From Solanum dulcamara (taxonomy: Eukaryota > Streptophyta > Magnoliopsida > Solanales > Solanaceae), in contig NC_077238.1 of assembly GCF_947179165.1 (NCBI RefSeq), forward strand, positions 82,737,757 through 82,801,756: a DNA stretch of 64,000 nucleotides. Direction: 5' to 3'. The translations under genes were made by a program, and so were the position numbers. Numbering within the stretch: the first letter of the stretch is position 1; the number at the start of each line of letters is the position of its first letter. The notes beneath the pieces are model-generated. The model saw only the letters and a list, made by a program, of their open reading frames with translations. It had not been told where the DNA came from and did not search any database. Shown here piece by piece: positions 22,756 through 35,401 of this stretch.

Positions 22756-25011
22756 TATTTTAGTGTCACCGCGACTCACCTCTCACCTCTCACCCCTCAT
22801 ATTGTCGTGATGTTTAAGTCTCTACCCTCCCTCCTTCCTTTCTTCAATACACTCTTCTTCATTGCATTTGCACCATGGGTCCCACACCCCTCTCACCATT
22901 TTTATTTTTTTAAAAAAAAATCAATTTTTGTTTTGATAAATTAAAAATAACTAATTAAACTGCACTTTTCTACGATAATCATCCTTTATAGTAATATTTT
23001 TATTTTAACAATCATACTTTATACTGAAATTCGATCATTCATGTCATATCATATCATATGATGTTCTTTATAGTAGTATTTTGATATAGTAATTAAAAAA
23101 TATTGAAACAAATGATATTGTTATATGAAAGTTGATAGTACATACTTAAAATCTTTTATAAGTTACATTGGTTGGATCGGAAAAGAGCTAAAATTCCATG
23201 TCATTTATTACTTCTTTTTCATACTACCAAAATTTTCCTTCTGTGTGTGTGATTTATTTGCTAAAAAATTTGCACATTGATTTGTCCTTTCACTAAATAT
23301 GAAAGAAATTGCATTAGTAACTTTTAACTAGTAATTATATATTCATTTCTTTTGTTTGTAGATATCACTTATATAAATCTTATTTCTATATTAGGTTATA
23401 TTCTTTTTAGCTAAGTCTATATTAATTATCATAAATTATAGATTTTTTGAGCTTCCTTCAATGTGATGTTTGCTATATCTCATCCTATTTTTATACTTTC
23501 AATCACCATAATAACTTGTTATGATAAGTTAAATTAAATTAATAAAATTTAAAAATTACATTATATAAGTGTATAGTTATAACTTAAATTATATGGTAAT
23601 TAGAGGGAAATTTTTGTAATAAGAATTACTAATTAACAATCCAATACAAATGATAACTAATTACATATCAAACTATAATGATAGTTTAAATAATTTTACA
23701 CATTATATACATAACACATATAGCTGTAATGTATTTTTGGTTGTTTTTCATAGATTTTCCTTAAAAGATAAAAAGGGAAAGTAGGATACTCTGTTGCATG
23801 TTTTGCCACTTTGCTTTTATTGCTTATATTAAATAATTAATGTAACATATATTTTTTTTTCACAAACTTGTCAAAACATATAAATATTTTTGTTGATTTA
23901 AAATTTACAGTTAATGATTTGATATCCGAAGAACTTTTCTCTAAAAAATTAAAGCACTTCTATTTTCTGGATATTTAAATTAACTTAGTTCCAAATATAC
24001 TTCATTTACACTCGAAAGAGCAGAGGTAATATGGAATAATAGGATAATTTATTTCACTAAATTATAATTAAATAAATAAAATATATTTAATCGAAGTAAT
24101 AATAAAAAACTTCTTTTTTGCCAGAAAAAAAAAGAGAAAGAAAATGGGTTTCATGATGCATTATTTCCCTTTTAACTAACTTGGATTGCACTCATAGAAT
24201 CACTTCCTAAAAGACTTTTACTTTTCATAAAGTAAATTAAATAACGTTCATATGTATTGTTTTTTATAAAAGAAAAAAAAAAGAACTAGGGCGTGGTACA
24301 CCAATTTTAATTTTTAATAGTGCATGATTTTGTAGCTAAATCTTTATACTTTATGAAACAACAAGAAGAAACCTAAGAAGATAACAACATTTTTAGTATA
24401 ATTTCTCAAATGTGTTTTGAGAAAAATAGAATATTTGCAAATTTTAATTTTGTTATTGTGGGGTAGATATAGCAACTCCGATAAATCTTTGGCTCGAGAA
24501 AGAAACACATACATATATGATACAACTATTATTGCTAAATAATAATAAAAAATTATTCTTTTATTTAACGACAAATAATCACCGAATTATTGAAAAAAAA
24601 TTGGTAGCTATAAATTATTTAATGTATCAAGCTTTGTACGTAGCAATTTATTTTATTTTATTTTTGTAGTGAGTAGAAATGAAAAGGCTATAAAACCAAA
24701 TGATTGCCATAATCAAAACTTCTCTTCAAAGATAAGCAATCAAGTAGTTGTGTGATGCCCTTTTATACTCTAACAAATATAATGACATTTATCAAATAAA
24801 CTACTCATCTAATTAAAACTTATTAATCTAATTAAAGTATTATTAGTTGCAAATTAATTTTGTTACTTTAAAATAATTTCACTAAACTATTTTTTATCAC
24901 TTTGAAATTACTAAAAGAATAAATAGAAGAATTATATATGTCAATAGACAATGAGGTCATGTTGAGGAAATTGGGGCATTAGCACATGGGGTTACATGCA
25001 ATCCAGAAACA

Positions 25012-25190
25012 AATTTATTTTTTGGTTTTTCATCCGGTGTCCGAAGCTCGTAGAGCCTTGACTAAATTTGAATCGCGCACTGCAGGGTCCATTCGGGGGT
25101 GACGCTCCCAACACAATTTTTTTCACATGCAGGACTCGAAGCCGAGGCCCTCTGATTAAGAATGAAATAATTTCACCACTGCACCACAAC
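25012..25190 (-). mobile_element. tRNA-derived SINE, minus orientation
   Basis: Read on the minus strand it starts GTTGTGGTGCAGTGGTGAAA and ends in a GGTTTTTCATCCGGTG-complement segment. It shares head, B-box region (GACTCGAAGCCGAGGCCC on plus) and CGGGGGTGACGCTCCCAACA with the plus-oriented element at 28479. Confidence 0.75.
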
Positions 25191-25391
25191 TCATATCGCT
25201 AAGAAGCAAATTTCAAATAGGTACAACCATACATATGTTGCAATAAAAAAAATTATACATAGAAAGATTGTTATTTTGTCTTATTGTTTTAATAATCTTG
25301 TTTATTTCAAATTACTGTTTTCATTCGTAGATAAGATTTCGATTTTTTTTTTTCAAAACTTACTTTTTAAAAAGTTTCACTACCTTTTTGT

Positions 25392-25427
25392 GGGAGTGGG
25401 GGTGGGGGTGGGGTGGGGGGTGAGGGG
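25392..25427 (+). repeat. G-rich tract, quadruplex-capable
   Basis: Seven runs of three or more G in 36 bases (pattern GGGAGTGGGGGTGGGGGTGG, then GGTGGGGGG and GGGG). It fits the usual four-run quadruplex rule on the plus strand. Confidence 0.8.
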
Positions 25428-26104
25428 ATGTAATTGCTCACCATAATCTTAGGAGCAAATTAAGCTTCTTAGTTGCTTTCCATTGGAACTTTTATGTAAC
25501 TTCTAGGAGACATGGATTTGTCATTAAACATGAAAATTTAGTATTATCATTCACATCTTGTTGACCCCTCATTTTCTCCTAACACATTTGAAATTGGACT
25601 CAAACTCTTTCATTATTTTTAAATTATTAATAATTTAATTATATACTCACAATGTTGACACTCTTCTCTCACACACAAAAGAATATCCAAATTCAACCAT
25701 CTCATCATGTAATTTTTCTTTAATAGTCCCTAGCTTAGATATATTGCATACCTACATAGGTTTGGGGATATGATAAGATTGTGCAACTTAACAATCGTAA
25801 GAGTTGACGAGAGATATAGCTAGCAAAATTTTGTAATTTTGCGAAGAGATTATGACATTTTTAATAATCGAATATAATTATTATAAGACTTATGATCGAC
25901 ATAATTAAAATTTTCAATCAAAAAAGATATACGATTAACAATCATTATTGTATCACTAAAATCTAAATATGTGACATTACTACTCAAACTATCATACTTA
26001 AAGTCTTAAAGCTATCTTAGCTAGACCACACAATAATTAGATATTATTGGTTTTTTTTTGTTTTTCTAAGTTTGGCATAAATCATAATCAAATAATATTA
26101 TTTC

Positions 26105-26400
26105 AAATGTCAACTTCAAAGTTTGACCTTTAGAGAAGGGCATTTTTGGTATTTCACATTTACCAAAACCTTAGAAATCTAAAATCACGTGAGGAGAGCG
26201 TGCGATCAAGCATATTACATGACCCCACGTTCTTTCTGTGTGGGTGTGGGTCCCACAAACCACGTTACGGCGTCGGTGATGGGCCCCGCATTTGAAAATT
26301 CATCCACGTGGCAGTGCCAGGTGGAGCCCACAAGGTGTAGGAATCCACTGGGTTCATTGCCAGCTTGGCAATTTTATTGCTTTTAAAACAAGGTCACATG
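26105..26400. promoter_or_regulatory. G-box-bearing, GC-richer island with no gene attached
   Basis: In an otherwise AT-rich region this segment holds ATCACGTGAGG (26185) and CCACGTGGCAG (26302), palindromic CACGTG cores, the second extended to the ABA-response form CACGTGGC. Also CCCACAAACCACGTTACGGC. No convincing frame follows on either strand. It could be a distal element of the GATA gene, a non-coding RNA promoter or a decayed promoter. Confidence 0.4.
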
Positions 26401-28478
26401 ATTTTGTACCTTGGGATCTACAACTGACACTGTTTTTCCTTTAAAAAAATAAAAATAAATAAAAAATAAAAAATTAAGAAACAACAAGTACATATATTAG
26501 CTTAATGCAGACGAAAGTTTCTATTTTTAAAAACAATAATTTAATTAAAAGATATTTTTTATAGGAACAAAAACAGTCTAATCATGATTGAGAAATGTTG
26601 TAGCATGAAATTTTGAATCAATTGGTTAATGATTACAATATATATGCCAATCTAGAATTTACTGATTGATACGACGATTTAGAATAACAGTATAATTTAT
26701 AATTAAATATTTATAAATATTTAATATATTTTTGTATTATATTATTTGATGAAATACTCATGATCTCCTCTTGCGAAAGATAATAAGTATACACAAGTCT
26801 CAAATATGTTGTAATAGACTATAAAAATCGACTTTGATCATATTACTTCATTTAAATTATCTAAAAAGAACATTGTATAAATCTATTCATTCTTAACTTA
26901 GATGTCTCGAACGCAAATCCTAAGAATAAATAATCATCCAATAAGTAGTGATTTACATCCTTTAATTATCTCTTCATACAATAATTACATCTCCATTTTG
27001 TACGTATCTTGTCTATATTTTTCTTTACTAAACACGTTAATGAAGTAATCGTTTTATTCTATTCAATGTGAAATTGGATTATTGATTTATCTGTCTAATA
27101 TTATATAATCTCGGACCACCATTACATAATTTCTTCATTCTTAATTTAAATATCTCACATTTGAACCTTAAAAACAAATAATCATTCGATAAGTCATAAT
27201 ATACCTTCCTAACTAGTTATTCTATTCAATGTAAATCTAAATTATTGATTTGTCTTGCTTAACCTATTTTATTCGGCGTGAATCCGAATTAATGATGTTA
27301 GTAAACAAAATATGATTAAATTGGTCATGAAAAGAAAAGAAAAAAATATAAAGGAACTTCACTCACATAATATACTATTGGGGTGTAGGGTCAATTGACT
27401 ATATTGCTTTAGAACATCAGTTTGAAGATTGTCCATTTGGGCCATGCTTTCATGTGGATATAATTATATTTCTCTTTTCCATTTTCTTAAATATTACTCA
27501 AAATATTGTTTGTTGTCTCTTGGTCAGGATGTTTTACCTATTTAATTTGGACATACACAAGAAATTTTAATAGGATATCTCAATCAAGGACTGATACTTG
27601 GATTGATACTTATATTGAGTTCTGATTAAATACGAATTTGTGTAGGAAATTTTCACACTTGGGAGGAGGAAGGAGAGGATAAAATTTCCTAATAAACACG
27701 ACTTCATACTAAGAATTTGAATCCAAAATTGTTAATTAAAGATGAAAAATTTACATTGATAATTGTCAAGAGTTACTATAGAATTTAATTTGTAATGAAC
27801 ATGGTATATCCAACTATTTTGACTAGAAGGGTTGATCAAATGATAAATACTCTTCAGTTTCAATCTTAAAATTCTGGATTCGAGTCACCAATAAAGCAAA
27901 AACAAGCAGAAGCTTTAGAAAGGGTAAAAAGAAAATAACCCAACAATTTTTTTCATTCATTCAATGATTTCGTTTTGTGGTAGCAAATATGGTTCATATG
28001 AAAAAGAACAACTCGAAAATAAAAGAAAACAATAATACTTATATTCGATATTCATATCAATCTTATGAATATATGATATGCGTCTTTATATACATTATTA
28101 TTACTTTAATCATATTTAATGAATATACAATTCATACTTAAACTACTGAAATTTTTTTCAAGAAAAAAAATCTTCAAACTGAGAAATTTAATGCTTGATT
28201 TACTCTTATTTATTAAAAAACAAAAAGAAATTGACAAAGTGTGTATTGTTACTCCAAAAAAAAATGCACCGACGCACCAAAAGAGGCGTGACAACATATT
28301 CATAAATTGCACATGCCACATTCGAGAAGACCCCTTCCTTTGTCATCTACTCAAAATTATCACCAAACTTTATTTAAGAAAATACCACTACAAATAAAAC
28401 AATAGAAACTTATAATACAACAACACATGGAGTCCGAAAAGAATAGTGTGCACGTAATCTAACTTCTATCTTGACCAA

Positions 28479-28652
28479 TGTGGATTGTGGTGTAATGGTG
28501 AGACTGCTCTACTCTTTATCAGAGGTTTCGAATTCGAACTTAGAATATAGGGAAAATCATGTTAGAAGCGTCACTCCTAAATGAGCCCTTCAGTTCGCGA
28601 TTCGAATTTATTCGGGGCTTCGTACACGGGTGAAAAATCGAAAATAAAAAAT
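28479..28652 (+). mobile_element. tRNA-derived SINE, plus orientation
   Basis: tRNA-like A and B boxes (TGTGGTGTAATGGTGAGACT and GAGGTTTCGAATTCGAAC), then GCGTCACTCCTAAATGAGCC and an end CGTACACGGGTGAAAAATCG. Same family as the minus copy at 25012-25190. Confidence 0.75.
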
Positions 28653-30050
28653 CTTACTCCTATCTTGAGAAGGTATGCTTTTCTTGAAATGTGTGTTTGA
28701 TATAAAGGGAAATATTTTCTTAAAAAATAAGTGTATATTTTACTTATTTTCTAGTATTTGATAAGTAAGCAAAAAAAAATTATCTCAAGGCCATTTATAT
28801 GTAATAATCTAGCAAAATACTATTGGATGATAATGGTCAAAAAGTGAGGGTCGGGGGCATTTGGTGGGTAAAGAGAAGATAATGGACTTGAATATTACTT
28901 ATAAAACTTGTTTTTCCTATTTCGATTAGAAAGGACATTTTTTTATTTTTAAGGAACTTGTTTTAGCAAATCAACCACTGGAAAATTAAAAAATATTTTC
29001 TTAAATTATAAACACACCCTTAATGAAAAACATGGGACAAGTACTAAATAGTTAAGTTTTACTTATGTTAGTATATATACGTAGTCTTAAGGAACATTGA
29101 CATTTTCTTATATGCTAACAAAAGATAATCAATATCAACATGAACAATTTTGTAATTGTATCAGAAATTTATTAATATAAATAAATATTTAATTATAAAA
29201 TTAACAACTAAAACGAATTATAAATTTTATTGTACTTTCAAAATTCACGAACTTTTAAATTATTGCTCCTTTTTTGCGGCCAAAAGTTATTTTACACAGC
29301 GTACCAAAATACCCAATTTTATACAAGTGGTACGTACATAAACAAAATATTTTATGTCATGTCTAAATGTACTATAAACCAAAAAGATTTCTGTACCCAC
29401 AAAATTTAAGAAGCTCCAAAAAGTTAGAAGATATATTATACATAAACAATCCAAAATAGTGTGTGAAATTTTCGTCGGCTAAAGACTTTTCTCTATCTCT
29501 TTTATGAATTTTTCATAATATGGTTTATCTTTTACCTAGCAAAATGGAAATTTTACGAGAAAATATTGAATTATAATCTAAAATTTTGTATATCATTATA
29601 AACGTGAGACAACAATTTAATATTTTATCAATAAGATTAAGTAATATATGAGTAAATAGATCCAAAGTTTAATATCGTTCGAAAAAGGAATTTCTCAAGA
29701 ACTATATTCATACAACAATAACATATTTGTGTGATTTTACGAGTGAAATTTAAAAAAGGTTGAGTGTACACAAATCTTATCCCTGTCTTGTATAAGATAA
29801 TAGCTATTTTTGATAGATCGTCGATTCAAGAAAAAGATTCCAAAACAAATTTGAAAAATACAAAAGAGAAAAAAGCTTGGATAAAAAGCCTAAGAAAAGA
29901 AAAATATTGACAGAAAAAAGAACTACGTATATTCATACAACTTTTAAAATATTTATATGATCAATGAACCTTTTAAACTACACTCTAAAAACTTCTTTTA
30001 TGCCAACTGAAAATCTTATGAGAAATATTAAATTACGATTTAAAATCTTA

Positions 30051-30312
30051 TACTCTCTTCATTTCATATTAATTGAATTTATGAGATAATGCACACATAT
30101 TAAGAAAAACATTCAAAGACATAATTTGAATCATACTTTTCACTATTGCCTTTGTAAAATTATAAATATAACTTTTCAAGTAGTGTGATTTATCTCCTAA
30201 AAAATATAAATGAAAAAAGTTTCAAACATCTATTTTAAACTTTGAACAATTTGATTATTTTAAACAATGAAAAATTCCTCAAAAATTCACTTAATATGAA
30301 ATAAAGGGAGTA
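30051..30312. mobile_element. Stowaway-like MITE
   Basis: Element 30053-30310 with TA duplications, ends CTCTCTTCATTTCATATTAA and TTAATATGAAATAAAGGGAG. The interior (ATGCACACATATTAAG, GTGTGATTTATCTCCTAAAA) matches the copy at 31658. Confidence 0.82.
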
Positions 30313-31655
30313 ATATTGAACAAATATCTAAACAAACATTAGACTGAAATCTAACGTCGCCTAAAATCATAATAATTCACAATGATTATATTGTACAGTT
30401 TTTAAAAATATTTTAAAAAGATATGTAATAAAAAGAAATATTTGTGTAAATCAAGCCAAATAATATAATGTAAACCGGGAATGAATCTGGCATGTCGGTG
30501 CCGACACTAGTTCTTGCCGACAAGATTAACCGGTAATAGCCGGTGACCAACACTTTCTGACACTTTATAACTTAACCGGCAAGTGAAAAAATTTCACAGT
30601 TTTTTTTTAATTGAGTTTTCCGATGCCTTATCCTCTCTCCGTCGGTGACCGTAAACTGTTGACTTTCTTATGACAAAACTCCGTGGCCCCAACGATTTTT
30701 CATTGGTAATTTTAAATTTACGAGTTTTAAAATATATTTCACAAATTTTTAATATATATAAAATTAAAATTATTAGGTTCTTCGAACAATAATGTGCACC
30801 TGTCATAAGCGGTATTTTTGACAAGATAGGTTACTTTTTAAAATATTCATAATTTTTATTTTATTTATTTTTTATAAGTAAATATTTAATTGAATTTATT
30901 TTTCATGCTAGGTCCGTCTCTGAATCCACGTAAATATGAAGTGAAACAAGAGAAAAGTAGGGGACAGATCGTTAACTCTATTTTTGACTTTCAAAAACTT
31001 GTAATTTTAGTGTTTTCATTGAGTATCTTTTTTACACTAAGTGTAGGTTCAATTCACACGATTTTCTTCTCTGGTTTCTCAAAGTAATGAATAATCTGGT
31101 AAGATATTTAAGAGTGTGATCTAGTGATTTGGTTTCTCAAAGTAATGAATAATCTAATATGATATTTAAGTGTGATTTAGTGATCTATAAAGTGAATCAA
31201 GAATAATACACATGTTTAATTCCATTAGATGCAAAATATTAGATGATTTCTTCTAATTTGTTTAATCTTTGATCATCAAAATTACCCTATATTTGTTTTG
31301 ATGAAAGATAGCAGATATATCCTAGTAATAGTTGAAATGTGCCCAAATTGATCCGAACTTTATGATTATTAAAAAGAACACTAATATATTCAGTGAAAAA
31401 TTAACATTAAAACTTCATTATCTCGAAACATCCACCTTAATTTGGTAACTATCGTAATTTTTTTCTAAAAACGATGATTGCTTTTTAAAACTATTTATAC
31501 ATATAGTTATTGTACTTTTAGGCGATTACTTATGTCAATTTCATTTAAAGTTGAAGAAATTAAAGTTTGAATCACATAGAGAAGTAGATGAGTTTAATCC
31601 TTTTGTTGCGACTCTTTTTTGAGAGACTATCATTGGTTAGTAACTTAGTATAGAG

Positions 31656-31948
31656 TACACTCTTTGTTTCATATTAACTGAATTTGTGAGACAATGCACA
31701 CATATTAAAAAAAATATTCAAAGACATAATTTGAATCATACTTTTCACTATTGATCTGTGTAAAATCATAATATAACTTTGCAAATAGTGTGATTTATCT
31801 CCTAAAAAATATAAAACTTCAATAAATAAAAGAACAAATATAAAAAAAATATTCAAATATCCATCTTGAACTTTGAACAATTCAATTATTTTGAACAATG
31901 AAAAATTCTTCAAATAATCAATTAATATAATAGGGAATAGAAGGAGTA
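31656..31948. mobile_element. Stowaway-like MITE, second copy with internal insertion
   Basis: Element 31658-31946 with TA duplications. It shares most of the 30053 element and has about 35 extra AT-rich bases near 31815-31850. Confidence 0.78.
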
Positions 31949-32034
31949 ATATGTTAGAAAGATAATTGTTACCTAAGTATTAACCTTTTTCAATGATTGA
32001 AAAAGCAAGAACTTTGATTATTTGTTTTAAAAAA

Positions 32035-33080
32035 TATTAGATAATGACAGAAATGTTAAAATAAATACTCTCTCCGTTCTATTTTAATTGTCAGAATAAG
32101 GTCTTGCACAATTTTTAAGAAAAAATAATAAGGGGTGTAATTTGGCTAATATAACCCAACTATAAATATTCTTCAATCATTATGAGAATTATAGCCCGTT
32201 TGGATTGACTAAAAAAAAGTAGCTTTTAAATCGAAAAAAAACAATCAAACTTAAATGACTTATAAGTTAAAAAAAAAAAAAAAATTATCAGAGAGAACGA
32301 TTTTTAATAGATAATTACTGATTTTAGTGATATTTTTTATTTATTACCATTTATAACAATACATAACAATATTATGATATATTTGTCATGTATTAAAAAT
32401 GAATTATGCATGCAATTTAAATGTATTATAAGTGTTTTAAAATATATTATACTTATTTGGGAAGAAATTGACACAATATATTATAAATGTATAAAAATGT
32501 GTGATAAATATATTATCCATGAATAAAACTTGTATTATATGAGTTTTATAAATAATTCTCGCTAATATTCATTAAAATTGTATTATAAATGCATTATAAG
32601 TGTCGAGTGAAAAAAATATTATTGTTATAAATGGTAAATATTTTTTTAATAGAGTATATTTATGTAAGTTTCCCAAAATAAAAAGTAGGGAGAATCCTAA
32701 TTTTGATTTTTAACTTATTTTAAGTCATTTTTAAATTTGTCAAACACTCTCATAAACTAAAAATGACTTTAAACCAACTTTTAAGCCAATCCAAACAGAC
32801 TCTTAATCTCTATTAATGAATTGTTAAATTTATACATTAAATATTATTGATTAATGTGTTATGTATTGAATGATAGGCAAGGAATACCAAAAGTTTAATA
32901 AGAAGTAATCTTGTAACTTTTCATATTTCAAAATGACTTAATTACTAAGGGTAGAGTTGAAAAAAAAGTGACTTATTTCTTGATTGTTTAAATTGACAAC
33001 TAATTTGGGACAACTATTTTTAGTATACCTGACAACTAAAATGGGATAGGCGAAGTATTAGATAATGACAGAAATGTTAA
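32035..33080. mobile_element. MITE with a nested TTA-flanked element, bracketed by a 25-bp direct repeat
   Basis: The outer element is about 32068-33055 (TA|CTCTCTCCGTTCTATTTTAA to ATGGGATAGGCGAAG|TA). Inside it lies 32192-32802, with ends TAGCCCGTTTGGATTG and, as complement, GAGTCTGTTTGGATTG, and TTA on both sides (32189-32191, 32803-32805), as in PIF/Harbinger MITEs. A perfect 25-bp direct repeat lies at 32035-32059 and 33056-33080. Confidence 0.75.
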
Positions 33081-33110
33081 TATTCTCAATGCATATAAAG
33101 TATTTGGAAT

Positions 33111-33215
33111 CTTCCGGAAACCGTCTTTCTACTTCCATCGGGATAGGAGTAGACCTGCATACACTCTATTATCTTAAGATCCTATTTCAGTGGGTATGTT
33201 ATTATATGTATAAAG
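33111..33215 (+). mobile_element. Degenerate TS-type SINE relic
   Basis: Diverged but ordered matches to the family core: CCGGAAACCGTCTTTCTACT, GGATAGGAGTAGACCTGCAT and TTTCAGTGGGTATGTTATTA. Confidence 0.5.
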
Positions 33216-33279
33216 TACTCGGAAAAAAAAAATATATATATTTATCTAATGAAGATGTTGAGATATATGTAGGGGTATA

Positions 33280-34135
33280 CTAGGAGAGATATGATTAGGA
33301 AAAGAGTGGTAAGAGTGGCTTTGTGATGGAAAAGATGAGGGAGGCAAGACTAAGACCGTCTCTAATATAGCGGCTTGTCGAGCATTTGACAAACTCACCC
33401 CATCCATTTCAAATAGAATTTGTCTCCTAGACACACGAGTAATCCAACCGGCCATTTCTAGCAAAGTCTATAGGACATATTGGTTGCGATCATAGTGTTG
33501 AAGTTATACACTAAGTACACACGTGATTTTTCTCTACAGAAATGCACGTACAATTTAGCTCTGAAAAAAACTCCGTAAGGTCCAAGAAATGAAGTTTATA
33601 GTCAACTTCTACCTCTCAATAACTTTCTTTTCCAACATTTCTATGTAGACATGGATATAATATTAATATGATTGATAGTTTAAGTTTACTATTCGAAGTT
33701 TTTCAAAGTCTTAAATTGGTTGAGATACGTGAAGAGAAAATGCGCATATGTCTCAATAAGGAGGTATGAGAGGTAGGCTATGATGAGTCTTAAAAGATGT
33801 AGAGATAGGCCAATGAATTATTGGGGAGAGGTGATTAGACAAACATAACATGCAACTTATCAAAGACGTGACGTTATATAGGAAGATATGTCCGACACAA
33901 ATAAGAGTGGAAGATTGATAGGTAGTCTAGCATTATTGAGTTTTTTTGAATTAGTAGCATTACAAGTTCTCTCCTACTCCTTTTTTCTTCAATTTTATTT
34001 TATTTTCTCCATTTTTTTCTATATATTTCTCCACTACTGTATTTTCTTTTCAAATCAATTTAGATATGCTTTACTTGAGCTGAGAGTATTAAAAACAGTC
34101 TCTAATCACTCTACGTTTACAAGGTAGAAATAAAA
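33280..34135 (+). mobile_element. LINE 3'-terminal fragment
   Basis: A broken reading with KMREARL near 33340 and, at 33768-33900, RYERLAMMSLKRCRDRP followed by NYWGEVIRQT matches the conserved C-terminal tail of a solanaceous LINE family (usually GRPKKYWGEVIRQDM). A 3' UTR-like run ends near CAAGGTAGAAATAAAATTGC at 34120. Confidence 0.65.
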
Positions 34136-34446
34136 TTGCATACACCGCCCTTTTAATTGCATACACCGCCCTTTTCAGACTCTACTTGAGCAATTTCGGC
34201 GGATATGTTTTTGTATCTATTGGATTGATTTCTTTTGCAATTAATGTTATAGCCAAGGGCAGTTAATTACCTTTTCTCTTAAAAAAAAGTTATAGCCAAG
34301 GGTGGGTATTTACTGATTCATATTAAAGTAATTCAATTATTACCCTTGAAGGTGAAGTTGCAACTTGCAACCAATAGACTGTGACAAGGCCAATCCCAAA
34401 ATGCCGATTGAACAATGACATGATCAAATGGCCAAACACAAACTAT

Positions 34447-34943
34447 TGTTCAATTAGGGATTGCAATGGGGCGGGGCGGATGCGAGGAGGGAATGAGTTC
34501 AACCCGCAAATTTTTTAAACCGTTCCGCTCTGCAGAACATTTTTTTCAATTTTCAACTCGCCCCGCATAAATTTTTATGCTTTTTCTTTTTTAATTGAAT
34601 TTAATATGAAAAATAAAATTTGTAATTTGTAATTTATTTTTCGCTAATTAACAACTCAACAACTAATTAATTGTTTCTAGTTAATATTTCAACAATTATT
34701 TCTTAATCACTAATTAACATTTGTCTAGTTTAATTTTTTTTTTAAAAAAAGAAGTTAATTAAAGTCAATGCTTAATATAAAAAGTTTATATCTTTAATTT
34801 TTACTAATTACAAAGATTTAATTTTCTTCGGATTCCTATTAGATACCTTAAACCCGCAACCCACCCCGCATTAATTTTGATAATAATTACTTCAACCCGC
34901 TCCGCATAACTCTAAACCCCCTATTGCCATCCCTATGTTCAAT
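34447..34943. mobile_element. hAT-like MITE with 8-bp TSD
   Basis: Element 34455-34935 (481 bp). Ends TAGGGATTGCAATGGGGCGG and, as complement, TAGGGATGGCAATAGGGGG. The perfect duplication TGTTCAAT is at 34447-34454 and 34936-34943. Subterminal parts are GC-rich (GCGGGGCGGATGCG, ACCCCGC words) around an AT-rich middle. Confidence 0.88.
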
Positions 34944-35401
34944 GCAAACTATTCGACTTAATGCAGATACATTCAGACAACACTTTAATGTTAAATGTGA
35001 AATTAACTGAATTTGCAATCCAGAAGATAAGAGCGGAGACATTTGATTGCCAAATCTAATATATATTAGACGAAAAGACGAACCTGTAAGCAGTTCTCTG
35101 CATACCGTCTCTCAGATGCAGGACCAATACAGTTGTAAGAAGACATATAATCTAAGGTAAACAACAATAGATGTTCTCAAAATCCAATTGAGTAGGTTAC
35201 AATTCACACAATGTCTTCTACCTTTGGTTGACTGGAAGGTGCAGCTGCTTCTACTAATATTTAATCTCTCAGTCAAAAGTTCTACACATTTCACAGAAGA
35301 AAGAAACGAGGAAATTATCAGTGTAATGGTTTTAATGAATAATGACTTGAGGACTAGAATTATTTTAGCTAAGAAACAGTACCTCTCAAGAGTGTCAAAA
35401 C

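Larger units (their letters stand above)
22760..34990. other. 12-kb gene-free, AT-rich region
   Basis: No conserved coding sequence was found on either strand between the GATA promoter and the OST1 3' end. Recognisable content is listed separately: two inverted-orientation SINEs, a G-rich tract, a G-box-bearing island at 26105-26400, Stowaway MITEs, a nested TIR element, LINE and SINE relics and a hAT MITE. The remaining stretches (about 22900-25000, 25430-26100, 26400-28470, 28660-30050, 30320-31650) are low-complexity AT-rich DNA in which I see nothing further. Confidence 0.65.

Noticed and set aside
26189..26386. 65-codon frame in the G-box island
   Set aside because: No conserved motif, and it runs over the promoter-like elements; probably chance in a GC-richer segment.
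32035..33080. LTR retrotransposon with very short ends
   Set aside because: No primer-binding site, polypurine tract or coding remnants; the inside is two TIR elements.
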